The notes: generated by a model from the sequence alone, not told the origin. DNA of 45,864 nucleotides from Burkholderiales bacterium (GCA_016185015.1 JACPOI010000027.1:1-45864), one strand, 5' to 3'. Shown: positions 1-8,519, counted from the stretch's first letter. Numbers and translations are program-made.

Positions 1-1215
1 ATCCGGACGTATGGAGCCTCGAATGCGAAAGCGACGACCCAAACCCTACCCGTGGTTAACGGTCTCGCGCGCCCATGCTCGCCGGAAAATCAAGATACAT
101 GGTCACGACTGGGAGCCAAAGTAAGTGCCATTCTCCTTAAGGCCGCTGTCGGAGTCCTTCGGGAACTCGTGGTCCTCGAGCTCAACAGCGTCACCGGTGA
201 GAATCTGGAATACGACGAGAAACCCGGCAGACACATAGTCGCCGTTGGCGGCAATCGACTTTCCCGAGGACTGACTCTTGAGGGGCTGACGGTTTCCTAC
301 TTTCTGCGCACGGCGTCAATGTGTGACACCTTGCTCCAGATGGCACGCTGGTATGGGTTCCGCCGTGGCTACGAGGACCTGATCCGGATATGGACGACTG
401 ACGGGATAGCACGATGGTTTTCCGAGCTGGCTCTGGTCGAGCAGTCGCTACGTGACTCGATCATTGCCCTGGCACGTGCGGGCCGTCGGCCGGATCAGAT
501 GGCGATCCGGCTTCGGGCGCACAGTGATCTCCTGCTGACGGCACGCAATAAATCCGGAACTGCGCTGTCGCAGCAGGATTCCTGGTCGGGTGAACACCCG
601 CAGACTGTTCTGTTGCCCTTGTCGGACCCGGCGAAGCTGCAATCAAACCTCACTCTGACTGACCTACTTATCGAGGAACTTTCGCCCTCAGCAAAATGCC
701 AAGGAGGAATGCTGGCGCGAGACGTGCCTCCAGAAACCATTGCGGCATTCCTGCGGAGTTATCAGATCCACGAGGACATCGTCGTTTTCCGCAATGACCT
801 GCTGGCCGACTGGATCATGGGCCGGTCAACCATCGGTGAACTGACGGACTGGTCAGTCTTCGTGGCGTCTCCGGCGGATGGCAAGTCGACTACCTTAGGC
901 GGCCGGGAGATAGGCCTCGTCCGACGCAAGCGCGTCAGCAGCGAAAGCATTGGCATCCTGACAGATCCGACGCACGAGGGCGTGGATCTGCCACGCGGTC
1001 CGGACGCCTACAAACGGGACAGCGGTGCCTATGACGCCGAGGCCATGCGCGCGGCCCGGCCGTCAACCCAGGGACTTCTTCTGATCTATCCGTTGGACCC
1101 TGAATACCTCGGAATTCCGAGCGGCGAGCCGGTTATTGCATTGGCCTTGAGCCTGCCGCATACGTCGGACGCGGGAACGACGTGGGTTATGAACAGCATG
1201 GTGTCCAATGGTTGA
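1..1215 (+). CDS. Z1 domain-containing protein, 3' part (5' end outside window)
   Basis: The frame is open to the left edge, so this is the C-terminal 404 codons of a longer protein. The Z1 signature is clear at about nt 235-440: a GG-xx-LSRGLTLEGL stretch, then SYF, then a DTLLQMARWYGFRRGYEDL-type motif. Z1 proteins are large and usually carry an N-terminal helicase-like ATPase, which would lie upstream. Known family context (Iyer and Aravind, on MORC/MutL-type ATPases in modification systems) places Z1 next to DUF4420, Vsr and a cytosine methyltransferase in defence loci. The stop overlaps the next start by 8 bp, so the genes are translationally coupled. Family assignment is firm; biochemical function is inferred. 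Confidence 0.88.
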   Translation: MRTYGASNAKATTQTLPVVNGLARPCSPENQDTWSRLGAKVSAILLKAAVGVLRELVVLELNSVTGENLEYDEKPGRHIVAVGGNRLSRGLTLEGLTVSYFLRTASMCDTLLQMARWYGFRRGYEDLIRIWTTDGIARWFSELALVEQSLRDSIIALARAGRRPDQMAIRLRAHSDLLLTARNKSGTALSQQDSWSGEHPQTVLLPLSDPAKLQSNLTLTDLLIEELSPSAKCQGGMLARDVPPETIAAFLRSYQIHEDIVVFRNDLLADWIMGRSTIGELTDWSVFVASPADGKSTTLGGREIGLVRRKRVSSESIGILTDPTHEGVDLPRGPDAYKRDSGAYDAEAMRAARPSTQGLLLIYPLDPEYLGIPSGEPVIALALSLPHTSDAGTTWVMNSMVSNG

Positions 1216-2200
1216 TGGTCTTACACCTACACATTGGTCACAGCTGCGAGCCCTGCGGCCACAAAGCGAGGATGCTCTCGCAGTCATTCCGATCATCGTT
1301 AACGGCAATGAAACCACTTTGTCCTCGGCAATGGATCAAGCCGGTCTGCTTCACCTGCTGATCCCCGTGGCTCAGGGACCGGCAGGGGCACCTCCAGCAG
1401 ACTTGAATGGCCTGAAAGTGCGGCACCGTTGTCTAGAGACGGGGGATGTTCTGGATCTTTCTGCACCACCATCACATGAGCAGGTCTTCACCCCATTTTG
1501 CAACGAGATTGTTGATGCAGTTGTGCGCCAGTCACGCGAACCATGGAAGGCTGTAGCTGCAATCGTTCGCGCATGGCAGTCAGCCTGGAAGCCTGCTCGC
1601 CACGCCATGGACAAAATTGTCCAGATCGGCCTCTTCGGTGAACTGCTGGTACTTCGTTCACTGATGATTCCAATACTCGGACCAGCCGCCGTCGACCAGT
1701 GGAGCGGTCCGGAGTATGAGCGTCATGATTTCGTCGGCGATCAACTTCACATTGAGGTGAAGACTACGCGCAAGAGTCGCCCAGAGCATGAAATATCCCG
1801 ACTGGATCAGCTACGTGCGCCTGCAGAATGCCAATTACTGTTCGTATCCGTTCAATTGGAAGAGAGCATCGGCGGCGACGAATCGCTGGCCAGCCAAGTG
1901 GATGCCATCGTTGATCTACTGCGAGGAGATGCCGCCGCCCTGGACCTGTTCATGACGAAGATGGCGAACATGGGGTGGTCCGAGGAGGTAAGGAATTCCG
2001 GGGAGCTTTTGCGCTTTTTCGTACGTGACGCGGATGTCTATGCCGTGGACAGCGACTTTCCCCGACTGCCCGACGATTTTTCTCCACCCTCGGGCGTAGT
2101 TTCCGTGAAATACATCGTCGACCTTGCCAATCTGCCGTCGCTTGGAATGGACGAGGTTGGTGAAATCATCAAGGCTGCAAACAATGGCACCGGGTTCTGA
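1208..2200 (+). CDS. PD-(D/E)XK motif protein (DUF4420 family)
   Basis: This 330-residue protein starts inside the Z1 stop region (ATG at 1208). A nuclease-like core is visible at about residues 140-190: GELLVLR with E145, an HDF with D174, then IEVKTT with E183 and K185, which matches a PD-(D/E)XK fold. The DUF4420 family is typically encoded directly after Z1 proteins, as here. It is probably the nuclease subunit of a modification-dependent or restriction-like defence complex with the Z1 protein. No membrane segment or signal peptide is seen. The methylated-DNA target and the need for partners are inference; the conserved gene order is the main support. Confidence 0.82.
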   Translation: MVDGLTPTHWSQLRALRPQSEDALAVIPIIVNGNETTLSSAMDQAGLLHLLIPVAQGPAGAPPADLNGLKVRHRCLETGDVLDLSAPPSHEQVFTPFCNEIVDAVVRQSREPWKAVAAIVRAWQSAWKPARHAMDKIVQIGLFGELLVLRSLMIPILGPAAVDQWSGPEYERHDFVGDQLHIEVKTTRKSRPEHEISRLDQLRAPAECQLLFVSVQLEESIGGDESLASQVDAIVDLLRGDAAALDLFMTKMANMGWSEEVRNSGELLRFFVRDADVYAVDSDFPRLPDDFSPPSGVVSVKYIVDLANLPSLGMDEVGEIIKAANNGTGF

Positions 2201-2699
2201 GCATTCCGGTCCGGTCGGAAAGCAAAAGAAACGGCAAAGCCGGAAGCACAAAGCTGGACCGTTGACCCGATCCGAGAACATGTCCCGCATTCGCGGCAAG
2301 GATACTCAGCCTGAGATGGCGGTACGCCGTGCATTCTGGGCGGCCGGGCTCCGCTACCGACTGCATGACAAGCGGTTGCCGGGGAATCCCGATCTGGTGT
2401 TTCCCTGTTGGCGCACTGTCGTTTTTGTTCATGGCTGCTTTTGGCACTGTCACGAGGAATGCAACAACTTCCACATCCCCAAGACCCGCACGGAGTGGTG
2501 GACCACAAAGCTGGCGCGTAACAAAGCTCGCGATGCTGATGTGTGTGTTCAGCTGGAGGCGATGGGATGGAAAGTTGTGGTGATTTGGGAGTGTGAGACT
2601 TCAGACTCAACGCAGCTTGCTGTACTGGCAGAGATGTTGAAGCGGAACAGCGAGACATGCAACGTGCTGAAGTTCAGAGATTCAGAGTTTGAGGAATAA
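2184..2699 (+). CDS. vsr: Very short patch repair (Vsr) endonuclease
   Basis: I start this at ATG 2184 (171 aa), overlapping the DUF4420 gene by 17 bp; an upstream in-frame start would overlap more. The Vsr core is intact: GNPDLVF with D70, VHGCFWHCH with H83 and H88, then a WW..K..RN..RD segment and the C-terminal GWKVVVIWEC. The D-to-H spacings (13 and 5) equal those of the E. coli catalytic D51/H64/H69. Vsr nicks T:G mismatches created by deamination of 5-methylcytosine, so it implies a cytosine methyltransferase partner, presumably upstream of the window. In Z1/DUF4420 loci it is a standard member. Confidence 0.93.
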   Translation: MAPGSEHSGPVGKQKKRQSRKHKAGPLTRSENMSRIRGKDTQPEMAVRRAFWAAGLRYRLHDKRLPGNPDLVFPCWRTVVFVHGCFWHCHEECNNFHIPKTRTEWWTTKLARNKARDADVCVQLEAMGWKVVVIWECETSDSTQLAVLAEMLKRNSETCNVLKFRDSEFEE

Positions 2700-2710
2700 G
2701 GGGGAAGAAG

Positions 2711-3796
2711 ATGGCGGGATACGGCTACGAAGTTGACTTTCTACCGGTCGGCAGCGGCGACAGAAGTGGCGACGCCATTGTTCTTCGATACGGAGAGACT
2801 GGCAGCTACAAGGTGATGGTCGTTGACGGTGGGACGAAAGAGTCCGGGCAGAAGATCGTCGATCACATCAAGGAACACTACGGGACGACGCATGTCGACT
2901 ACTTGGTGAACACGCACCCCGATGCTGATCACGCATCGGGGCTTGAAGTCGTGCTTGAGCAACTCACAGTCGGTGAGGTCTGGGTGCATCGGCCGTGGGA
3001 ATATGCCGAGGAAATCCGACATTGGTTCAAGGACGGCCGGATCACCGATGAGAGTTTGGCCAGTCGTCTGAAAGATCTGCTGTCACATGCCTACCGGCTC
3101 GAAGAGCTCGCCGACGAAAAAGGAATCCCGATATTCGAGCCCTATGCCGGAGCCAAGATTGGTGATTTTTACGTGCTCTCACCTGATCAAGACTGGTACT
3201 TGGAACTCGTCCCGCAATTCAACAAAACACCTGAAGCCCGCAGTGTCAGCATGGCCGAGGCGGTGAAGAGCTTTGGCCTCCGAGCGCTTGAGAAAATGGC
3301 CTCCTGGGTTGACGAGCATTGGCATATCGAGACGCTCTCCGAAGATGGCGAAACGTCGTGCGAAAACGAAAGCAGCGTGGTTCTGTACGCGAACATTGAT
3401 GGGCGCGGCGTACTGCTGACCGGCGATGCGGGCATTCAGGCGTTAGGTCGAGCATGCGACTATGCAGCGGCACTTGGCCTTGACCTAGTCTCAAGTCGCT
3501 TCATTCAGGTGCCTCACCACGGTAGCCGAAACAATGTCGCCCCAAGTGTTCTGAATCGCTTTGTGGGCCCGAAAAACACACAGGGCACGGCGGCGACAAA
3601 GACAGCGTTTGTTTCTGCGTCAAAGGACTCGGAAGTGCATCCACGAAAAGTGGTGACAAATGCGTTCCTGCGGCGTGGCGCGGACGTCCATCAGACAAAG
3701 GGACAGTCGAAGCGGCATTCGCACAACATGCCAAATCGTGAGGGCTGGACCGCATCAACCCCCGTGCCATTTCATACCCAAGTTGAAGGGGATTGA
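2711..3796 (+). CDS. MBL-fold hydrolase, ComEC/Rec2-like
   Basis: This 361-aa protein has a good ribosome site (AGGGGGAAG before ATG 2711). The metal motif THPDADH (H69, D71, D73, H74) is the HxDxDH variant typical of ComEC/Rec2-like domains. Further ligands are LLTGDAG near residue 240 and PHHGS near 267. It ends in a His/Lys-rich stretch. There is no signal peptide or membrane segment, unlike full ComEC, so it is a free-standing cytoplasmic hydrolase. It sits 11 bp after vsr and 5 bp before a membrane-protein gene, suggesting a defence-linked pair. Substrate unknown; a nucleic acid or phosphodiester is likely from the family. Confidence 0.82.
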   Translation: MAGYGYEVDFLPVGSGDRSGDAIVLRYGETGSYKVMVVDGGTKESGQKIVDHIKEHYGTTHVDYLVNTHPDADHASGLEVVLEQLTVGEVWVHRPWEYAEEIRHWFKDGRITDESLASRLKDLLSHAYRLEELADEKGIPIFEPYAGAKIGDFYVLSPDQDWYLELVPQFNKTPEARSVSMAEAVKSFGLRALEKMASWVDEHWHIETLSEDGETSCENESSVVLYANIDGRGVLLTGDAGIQALGRACDYAAALGLDLVSSRFIQVPHHGSRNNVAPSVLNRFVGPKNTQGTAATKTAFVSASKDSEVHPRKVVTNAFLRRGADVHQTKGQSKRHSHNMPNREGWTASTPVPFHTQVEGD

Positions 3797-3801
3797 ATCT
3801 G

Positions 3802-4578
3802 ATGATCGGCAGCATTCTCGACCCTTACGACCGCAAGGCACGGCTTTACCCTGCGTTGCTGGTAATGCTGGTGCCGGTGGCCTCGTTCACCCTGGTCGCC
3901 CCAGTGTTCTCAAGTCAACTTGCAGGATTGGCCTCTCTGGCAATAGCGTTGGGCGGGCTAATGCTGCTCAGTTCGCTTGGCCGCGAATGGGGAAAGCGCA
4001 AGGAGCCGAAACTCTATGAAGTCTGGGGAGGAACTCCGACGACTCTGATGCTGCTACGGGCAAGCACCGACTTAGATCAGCTCACCCTGGATAGGTACCG
4101 CGGAGTATTGGAGGGGAAGGTATCTGGGCTGAATTTCCCGGACTCGAACAGCGAGGCATCTGATCCGTCGAAGGCCGTAGCCATTTGCGAGTCTGCAGTG
4201 AAGTGGTTGCGCGAGGCGACGAGAGATACCAAGAAGTTTGCATTGATCTTCGCCGAGAACACGAACTACGGATTTCGACGAAACCTACTTGGCGTGAAAC
4301 CCATGGCCATCGTGCTGTGCGTTCTGACGCTGCTGGTGACGGCACTGCACGCGTGGGTATCGACTTCTGGAAATTGGTCTGCCGTTACTGCCCAGTCATG
4401 GGGAGCGGGACTGGTGGCGTGCATCGGCACTTTGGTATGGGGTGCGATAGTCAATACGGACTTCGTCAAAACGACGGCGTTCGCCTATGCAACGGCACTT
4501 CTTGCGGCTTGCGACTCGCCATCGCTGGTTGCCGAAAAGCCAAAGGCCCGCAAAGCGGCTGCATCGAGCAAGGGCTGA
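3802..4578 (+). CDS. Four-helix membrane protein of unknown function, partner of the MBL-fold protein
   Basis: I choose ATG 3802 (258 aa), preceded by GAAGGGG; a TTG at 3793 overlapping the previous stop is possible. Two hydrophobic helices lie near residues 16-36 and 40-58, a soluble middle at about 60-165, and two more helices near 167-185 and 200-217, followed by a Lys/Ala-rich tail. I do not recognise the family. Coupling to an MBL-fold hydrolase gene in a defence operon suggests a membrane effector or anchor. Its last 94 bp are antisense to the C-terminal codons of the phage lysozyme, so one of the two 3' ends was probably reshaped by recombination. Confidence 0.7.
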   Translation: MIGSILDPYDRKARLYPALLVMLVPVASFTLVAPVFSSQLAGLASLAIALGGLMLLSSLGREWGKRKEPKLYEVWGGTPTTLMLLRASTDLDQLTLDRYRGVLEGKVSGLNFPDSNSEASDPSKAVAICESAVKWLREATRDTKKFALIFAENTNYGFRRNLLGVKPMAIVLCVLTLLVTALHAWVSTSGNWSAVTAQSWGAGLVACIGTLVWGAIVNTDFVKTTAFAYATALLAACDSPSLVAEKPKARKAAASSKG

Positions 4579-5039
4579 TTCGACTTCTGGAGCAGCGAGG
4601 ATTCCGACTCTCTCCGCGCAACCAGTCCTGGAAGTACCTTGCCTCCGCCGTACACCCACCGCCGGAGCTCTGTTGCCGCGCTCTCCCAGTCCCGCTGATT
4701 CACTCGCCGCCGCAGCGCCGATGTCTGCAGTCGCCCAGCCCCAAGGTTGAACGTGAAGTCCACGATGGCCGAAAGTCGCCCTTCGGGTTCGGCGACGAGC
4801 ACCGGGCAGTAGCGCAGCGTTGCCGCGAGCGCCGTCTGCAGGTCGTGCGCCAGATAGACCTCGGCTTCGGGCTCGGTGATCGGCGGGTGCTTCGGATCAC
4901 ACAGATGGCCGTAGCCAATCGTCCAGTAGCCCGCTGGGCAGATGTACGGATGCGCGCGTCCAGGACCGACCTTCGGCACGCGATGGAAGCCCTCGAAGCG
5001 CTTGGCCAGTTCGATGGCCGTTTTCGGCACCTCGCTCAC
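4485..5039 (-). CDS. Phage endolysin, GH24 lysozyme
   Basis: The start is GTG 5039 within a GTGA overlap with the holin stop (184 aa). The glycoside hydrolase 24 core is visible: KRFEGF with catalytic E16, then YICPAGYWTIGYGH with C34 and T40, the E-C-T variant common in phage lysozymes, and the conserved FNLGAGRLQTS and RRWVYGGGKVLPGL motifs. It cuts peptidoglycan at lysis. No SAR or signal helix is seen, so release should depend on the upstream holin. The family usually ends soon after the VARR segment. Here about 30 extra residues run antisense into the host-side membrane-protein gene, suggesting the original stop was lost at the prophage junction. Confidence 0.9.
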   Translation of the reverse strand: MSEVPKTAIELAKRFEGFHRVPKVGPGRAHPYICPAGYWTIGYGHLCDPKHPPITEPEAEVYLAHDLQTALAATLRYCPVLVAEPEGRLSAIVDFTFNLGAGRLQTSALRRRVNQRDWESAATELRRWVYGGGKVLPGLVARRESESSLLQKSNQPLLDAAALRAFGFSATSDGESQAARSAVA

Positions 5040-5512
5040 GAACGCACCCGGTCGAACACGCGTCCGAGGAACCAGAAGTTCAACACCCCGGCCCACAGTG
5101 CCTGATCGGCCTCCGTCCAGGCGTGCAGGATGGCGGGGCCCCACCCAGCGCCAGCGGTGATTGCAGCCGCGAAAGCAGCGGTCTTGGCGGCGCAGTACAA
5201 CGCCATGAACCAGTAGGTGATCACCGGTCGCACACTGACCGACAACGCATCGGCCCAGCGCACGCCGGTCTTTTCACCCTGGGTGCGAACGGCTTCGCGC
5301 AGCGCATCGACGGCACCGACGTTCCATGCAGCTTCAGCACTCGCGCCGATCTCGGCCATTCGTTGCGCGCCGCGAATTTTCTCGAACTCCAGCGCCTTGT
5401 CCTGCATCGCCAGTTCGTGGCCGCGTTCGCCCTTGCGGTCGAGCCACTTGAGGATTTCGGGCGCGAGGCGGAAGGCTCCGCCCAAAAGGCCACCGAGCAA
5501 GGTCTCGATCAT
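5036..5512 (-). CDS. Holin, GTA_holin_3TM-like
   Basis: The start is ATG 5512, in an ATGA overlap with the preceding gene (158 aa). An amphipathic N-terminus and charged middle (about residues 25-90, rich in Glu, Lys and Arg) are followed by hydrophobic segments at about 93-122 and 135-152. This layout and the RPVITYWFMALYCAAK stretch resemble the 3-TM holins of gene transfer agents and related phages. It is immediately upstream of the lysozyme, with overlapping stop and start, as expected for a lysis cassette. It would form the inner-membrane lesion that releases the endolysin. Exact TM count is uncertain. Confidence 0.75.
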   Translation of the reverse strand: MIETLLGGLLGGAFRLAPEILKWLDRKGERGHELAMQDKALEFEKIRGAQRMAEIGASAEAAWNVGAVDALREAVRTQGEKTGVRWADALSVSVRPVITYWFMALYCAAKTAAFAAAITAGAGWGPAILHAWTEADQALWAGVLNFWFLGRVFDRVRS

Positions 5513-5811
5513 TGGGGGCCTCCCATCAGCTTGAGCTTGATGGCGGCACCGACCAGCAACGCGGCCAAGATGCCAGTGGTAGCAACCTTGACTGTCGTCT
5601 GCCACGCAGTGCGGCGGGCATCACGCCACGCTTCCAGAAGATCGCGCAGCTCCCGGATGTCGCGGGCGGCATGGCCGTTTTCCAGGCCAAGATGGGCGAG
5701 GCAGCGCTCGGCACCACGCTCGGCGGCACGGTCGAGCAGATCGTCGAAGTCCTCCTTGCGCAACAGGAGCATGTTCTCGACGAGCACGGGTTGTTGTTCG
5801 GGTTCGGTCAT
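5509..5811 (-). CDS. DUF6127-like small membrane protein of the lysis cassette
   Basis: This 100-aa protein starts at ATG 5811 with GGAGAAAG as ribosome site. It has a charged helical body (residues about 15-70, with the LLLRKEDFDDLLDRAAERGA stretch) and one hydrophobic helix near 74-95 (TTGILAALLVGAAIKL). The pattern matches small proteins annotated as DUF6127 next to phage holins. It may be a holin partner or antiholin, but that is inference from position and its single membrane segment. It is translationally coupled (ATGA) to the holin. Confidence 0.7.
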   Translation of the reverse strand: MTEPEQQPVLVENMLLLRKEDFDDLLDRAAERGAERCLAHLGLENGHAARDIRELRDLLEAWRDARRTAWQTTVKVATTGILAALLVGAAIKLKLMGGPQ

Positions 5812-5830
5812 TTGCTTTCTCCAGAAATGC

Positions 5831-5867
5831 GAAACCCGCCCGATGCCGGAGCATCAGAGCGGGTCTC
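5831..5867 (-). terminator. Terminator-like hairpin between tail and lysis genes
   Basis: Read on the minus strand, ACCCGC pairs with GCGGGT and an inner GATGC pairs with GCATC around a TCCG loop, followed by a weak TTTCGCATTTCT tract. It lies in the only gap of the tail-to-lysis gene string, just upstream of the ribosome site of the DUF6127-like gene. It could terminate tail transcripts partially or attenuate lysis expression. Confidence 0.5.
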
Positions 5868-5887
5868 AGGGTTGAATCAGTTGGTTT

Positions 5888-6109
5888 TCAGATCTCGATG
5901 ATTTCCAGCGTCAGGCTGGGAGCGATGCCTTCGATGGCGTCGTCGCGCACGAACACCTTCTGGCCAAGGGCCGCAGAGCCCCGCGCCTTGATTCGGCCAC
6001 CACCGGGCAATGCGACCGTGATCACGCCGGAGCCGACGTTGATCACTGTGCCCGCCTGCAGCGGCGGATCTGGGATCAGTTGGCGAAACTGCTCGTAGAG
6101 GTTATGCAT
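5888..6109 (-). CDS. Small phage tail-associated protein
   Basis: I choose ATG 6109 (73 aa), which overlaps the TAA stop of the large upstream gene; longer upstream reading in this frame is antisense-like and unlikely. The sequence is glycine-rich and beta-prone (VINVGSGVITVALPGGGRIK, then FVRDDAIEGIAP). It has no recognised domain. Position at the end of the tail module suggests a small structural or assembly protein. Function unknown. Confidence 0.6.
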   Translation of the reverse strand: MHNLYEQFRQLIPDPPLQAGTVINVGSGVITVALPGGGRIKARGSAALGQKVFVRDDAIEGIAPSLTLEIIEI

Positions 6110-8120
6110 AGGCCTGCACTCCCAGCGTCTGCCAGACCTCGGGCATTCCGGCTTCCACTTGGGTTGCGCGGACGAGGCCCAGCCGGGTGACGCTACCGTC
6201 CTGATACTCGACAAACGCGCCGGGCTCGATGATCCCGGTCTCGGCCAGCACCGGCAGGCGCAGGCTGACCTCGAGCTGGTGACCGGTATCGGCCAGCACG
6301 GCGATCCCACGTTGCCGCGCGGCGGCAGCCTCGGTGATCAGCGGATTGACGACCATCGGTGCCAGCACGTCTCCCGCAGTCCCCGCTCGCGTCACCTGCC
6401 CGAGCACGCCGACGTCCTGCCCGGAAACGAACACGCGGTTGTACGCAGGCTTTTCCAACCAGCGCAGCGACTCGCGGGCGACAGCATCGACGGGCAACAC
6501 GAAGTCGGGCGTGACCGTGCTCCATTCCCAAGGGGCGACCGGGTAGCGATGACGCACGCGGATGCTCTGGGCCGAGGGATGCGGAATCAAGTAGCCACCT
6601 GCAGCACCGGCAATGGCGGTCAGTGCGTCGATCCACGATCCCTGCTGCGCGAACGCACCGGCGGGAACGTTCCAGTCCGTCAGGCCCCAATCAACCGCCC
6701 AGCCCAGCGGGATGCCGTTGACCGTGAGCACGTCGTCCATCAACTGCCGAGCAGTGCGGCCCTCGGTGTTCGAGAACGTCATCACCGGCGCGTAGGGCGC
6801 TGCCAGAACGGCGTTGCGCCCCCGTCCGGAGATGCGGATGCTGGCGTCACCAAAGATGCGCTCGCGGCTGATGCTCTCGGCCAGCACGCGAAACGGGGTG
6901 CCGTTGACGCTGGCCACGAGTTCGACGGGCCCGGATGCGCTGCCGGGCGCGACCAGGGCCTCGGCCCTGGCGGGCAACACCGCATCGAAGCCCCACGCCC
7001 AAGACGATGCATCGAGCGACAGCGAGAGATTGAACACCGGTACCGGCGTGCCATCGGGCACGCGGTGCAGGGTCACGTTGTTGATCACGAAATAGACCCT
7101 CCGAACAGGAACGACCATCGGCTCCCCATCGGGGGGCGGCGGTTCGGTATGGTTTTCACAAAGGAACAGCAGATGCCCATCGGTCACGGTCAGCGCAGCA
7201 AACAGCAGGTGCGGGCTGGGCGTGTAGCAAGGCTGCGGAACGGGCAGTTCGGGCACCACCCACCGGCTGATGCCCGGTGGCGGCGGCACCGCCTCCTGAT
7301 ACCTGCCACTCCAGCCCCTCAGTTGCGGCCGCGCAGTCTGAAAATCGCTCCCCTGGCCACGTACAACCAACACAGCGCTTTGCCACCGGGACACCCGCCC
7401 CGCACGCTTGGTGCGATCACCGTCTTGATGCCGGAACCGCGTTGCATCCCGCAGAGGGCCTGCGTTCTGGAACAGACCGCGTCGGGCCGCCTCAAAACGC
7501 GTGGCGTCCTGGTGTGCAAACCACGTCGAATCCTGCAGTCGGGTCGCGTCCTGGTGGCGAGCGCCTCGTTGCTCGGGCGCTGCCACCAGCACCGGCGGCA
7601 GCTTGTGCTCGATGCCTTGCGGAACACCTAAGGTGCGTCGCCAGAACGCGTCCCAGCCTGCGGGTGTAGCGGCGGCGTCCTGCTGGCCGTGCGTGGCACC
7701 GTCCTCTGTCTGCCGAGCCACCTGCCAAGGGTGCTCGGTCTGGCCCACCGTCGGTCGCTGCGTGCGCGAGTAGTACCTGACCTCGCCGGAGAACACGACA
7801 CCCGGAAGACTTGCGCCCGCCACGTCCAAGGGCACGCTCGGGCGCAGCAGCAACGTGCTGACCGTCAAGGCAGGTAGCTCTGCCAGCAATTCGGCCCGCG
7901 CTGGCGGGATGAACTTGATCGAGACAACCGGCAGCGGCAGGCTGGCCAGCACCACCACGTCGTCGCGCGGCGGGACGAAGCCTGCGCCGAACACCAAGTC
8001 GGCGTCGGCGGCAGCAGGCTGATCGAACAGTAGGTTGACCAGAGGTGGGCCGAACGCGATGCTGACTTCGGGTATCGGCAGCGTGACGGCCAGCGTCAAT
8101 TCGCTGGATGCGCTCGGCAC
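6102..8120 (-). CDS. Phage tail-tip/baseplate hub-like protein with repeat-containing N-terminus
   Basis: This 672-aa protein starts at ATG 8120, 3 bp after the preceding stop. Its N-terminus has two related beta-prone repeats (VTLPIPEVSIAFGPP and ASLPLPVVSIKFIPP). Residues of about 145-235 carry a degenerate HQDATR-type repeat rich in Gln, Asp and Arg. The C-terminal 330 residues, from RRVYFVINNVTLHRV onward, look like a hub or late-control-type tail protein, with a cluster of short beta-strands and the GWAVDWGLTDWNVP and IRVRHRYPVAPWEW stretches. Position downstream of the tape measure fits a tail-tip role. Assignment is by context plus composition. Confidence 0.62.
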   Translation of the reverse strand: MPSASSELTLAVTLPIPEVSIAFGPPLVNLLFDQPAAADADLVFGAGFVPPRDDVVVLASLPLPVVSIKFIPPARAELLAELPALTVSTLLLRPSVPLDVAGASLPGVVFSGEVRYYSRTQRPTVGQTEHPWQVARQTEDGATHGQQDAAATPAGWDAFWRRTLGVPQGIEHKLPPVLVAAPEQRGARHQDATRLQDSTWFAHQDATRFEAARRGLFQNAGPLRDATRFRHQDGDRTKRAGRVSRWQSAVLVVRGQGSDFQTARPQLRGWSGRYQEAVPPPPGISRWVVPELPVPQPCYTPSPHLLFAALTVTDGHLLFLCENHTEPPPPDGEPMVVPVRRVYFVINNVTLHRVPDGTPVPVFNLSLSLDASSWAWGFDAVLPARAEALVAPGSASGPVELVASVNGTPFRVLAESISRERIFGDASIRISGRGRNAVLAAPYAPVMTFSNTEGRTARQLMDDVLTVNGIPLGWAVDWGLTDWNVPAGAFAQQGSWIDALTAIAGAAGGYLIPHPSAQSIRVRHRYPVAPWEWSTVTPDFVLPVDAVARESLRWLEKPAYNRVFVSGQDVGVLGQVTRAGTAGDVLAPMVVNPLITEAAAARQRGIAVLADTGHQLEVSLRLPVLAETGIIEPGAFVEYQDGSVTRLGLVRATQVEAGMPEVWQTLGVQAYA

Positions 8121-8123
8121 AGC

Positions 8124-8519
8124 CTACCCCAGGATCGCAGAAACCATCCGGGCGTCGCCACCCAGATAGAGATTGGTGCTTGCCAGCTTCACATCGCCAC
8201 TGCCGTCGGTGCCGCTGCAGTCCAGATCCAGCGCCGTGACTTCGTTGCCGTTGACCAGCCGCGCCCACGTAGCAACGCCGGTGCTGGTGATCAAGCCATC
8301 CTCCTGCTGCGCCAGCGTCAGGAGCCCGCCTGCAATCGTGCCTGCGGGCTTCGTCAGCCTGATCTCGACCAGCATCGCGCTCGTCGGCGTCGTCGCCGGT
8401 GTAGCGGGTCGCGTGCCGCCGTAGATGCGCAGACGCGCCTGGTTGCTGCCCGCATCCAGGAACGCCAGGGTGCCCGCCAACCGCGCCTCGTTGTGTTCGA
8501 CAGTGATGGCAACGGTCAC
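8124..8519 (-). CDS. Phage structural protein of unknown function
   Basis: This 131-aa protein starts at ATG 8519 and overlaps the stop of the upstream gene by 4 bp. It begins MTVAITVEHNEARLAGTLAFLDAG and is beta-rich, with a LRIYGGTRPATPATTPTSA stretch. No catalytic or metal motif is visible. It lies inside the tail-tip and fibre gene cluster, so a minor tail or fibre-associated role is likely. I do not recognise the family. Confidence 0.62.
   Translation of the reverse strand: MTVAITVEHNEARLAGTLAFLDAGSNQARLRIYGGTRPATPATTPTSAMLVEIRLTKPAGTIAGGLLTLAQQEDGLITSTGVATWARLVNGNEVTALDLDCSGTDGSGDVKLASTNLYLGGDARMVSAILG

Noticed and set aside
6159-7631. Long + strand open frame opposite the tail-tip gene
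   Set aside because: Arg/His/Gly-biased shadow of the minus-strand gene without a ribosome site or recognisable motif.
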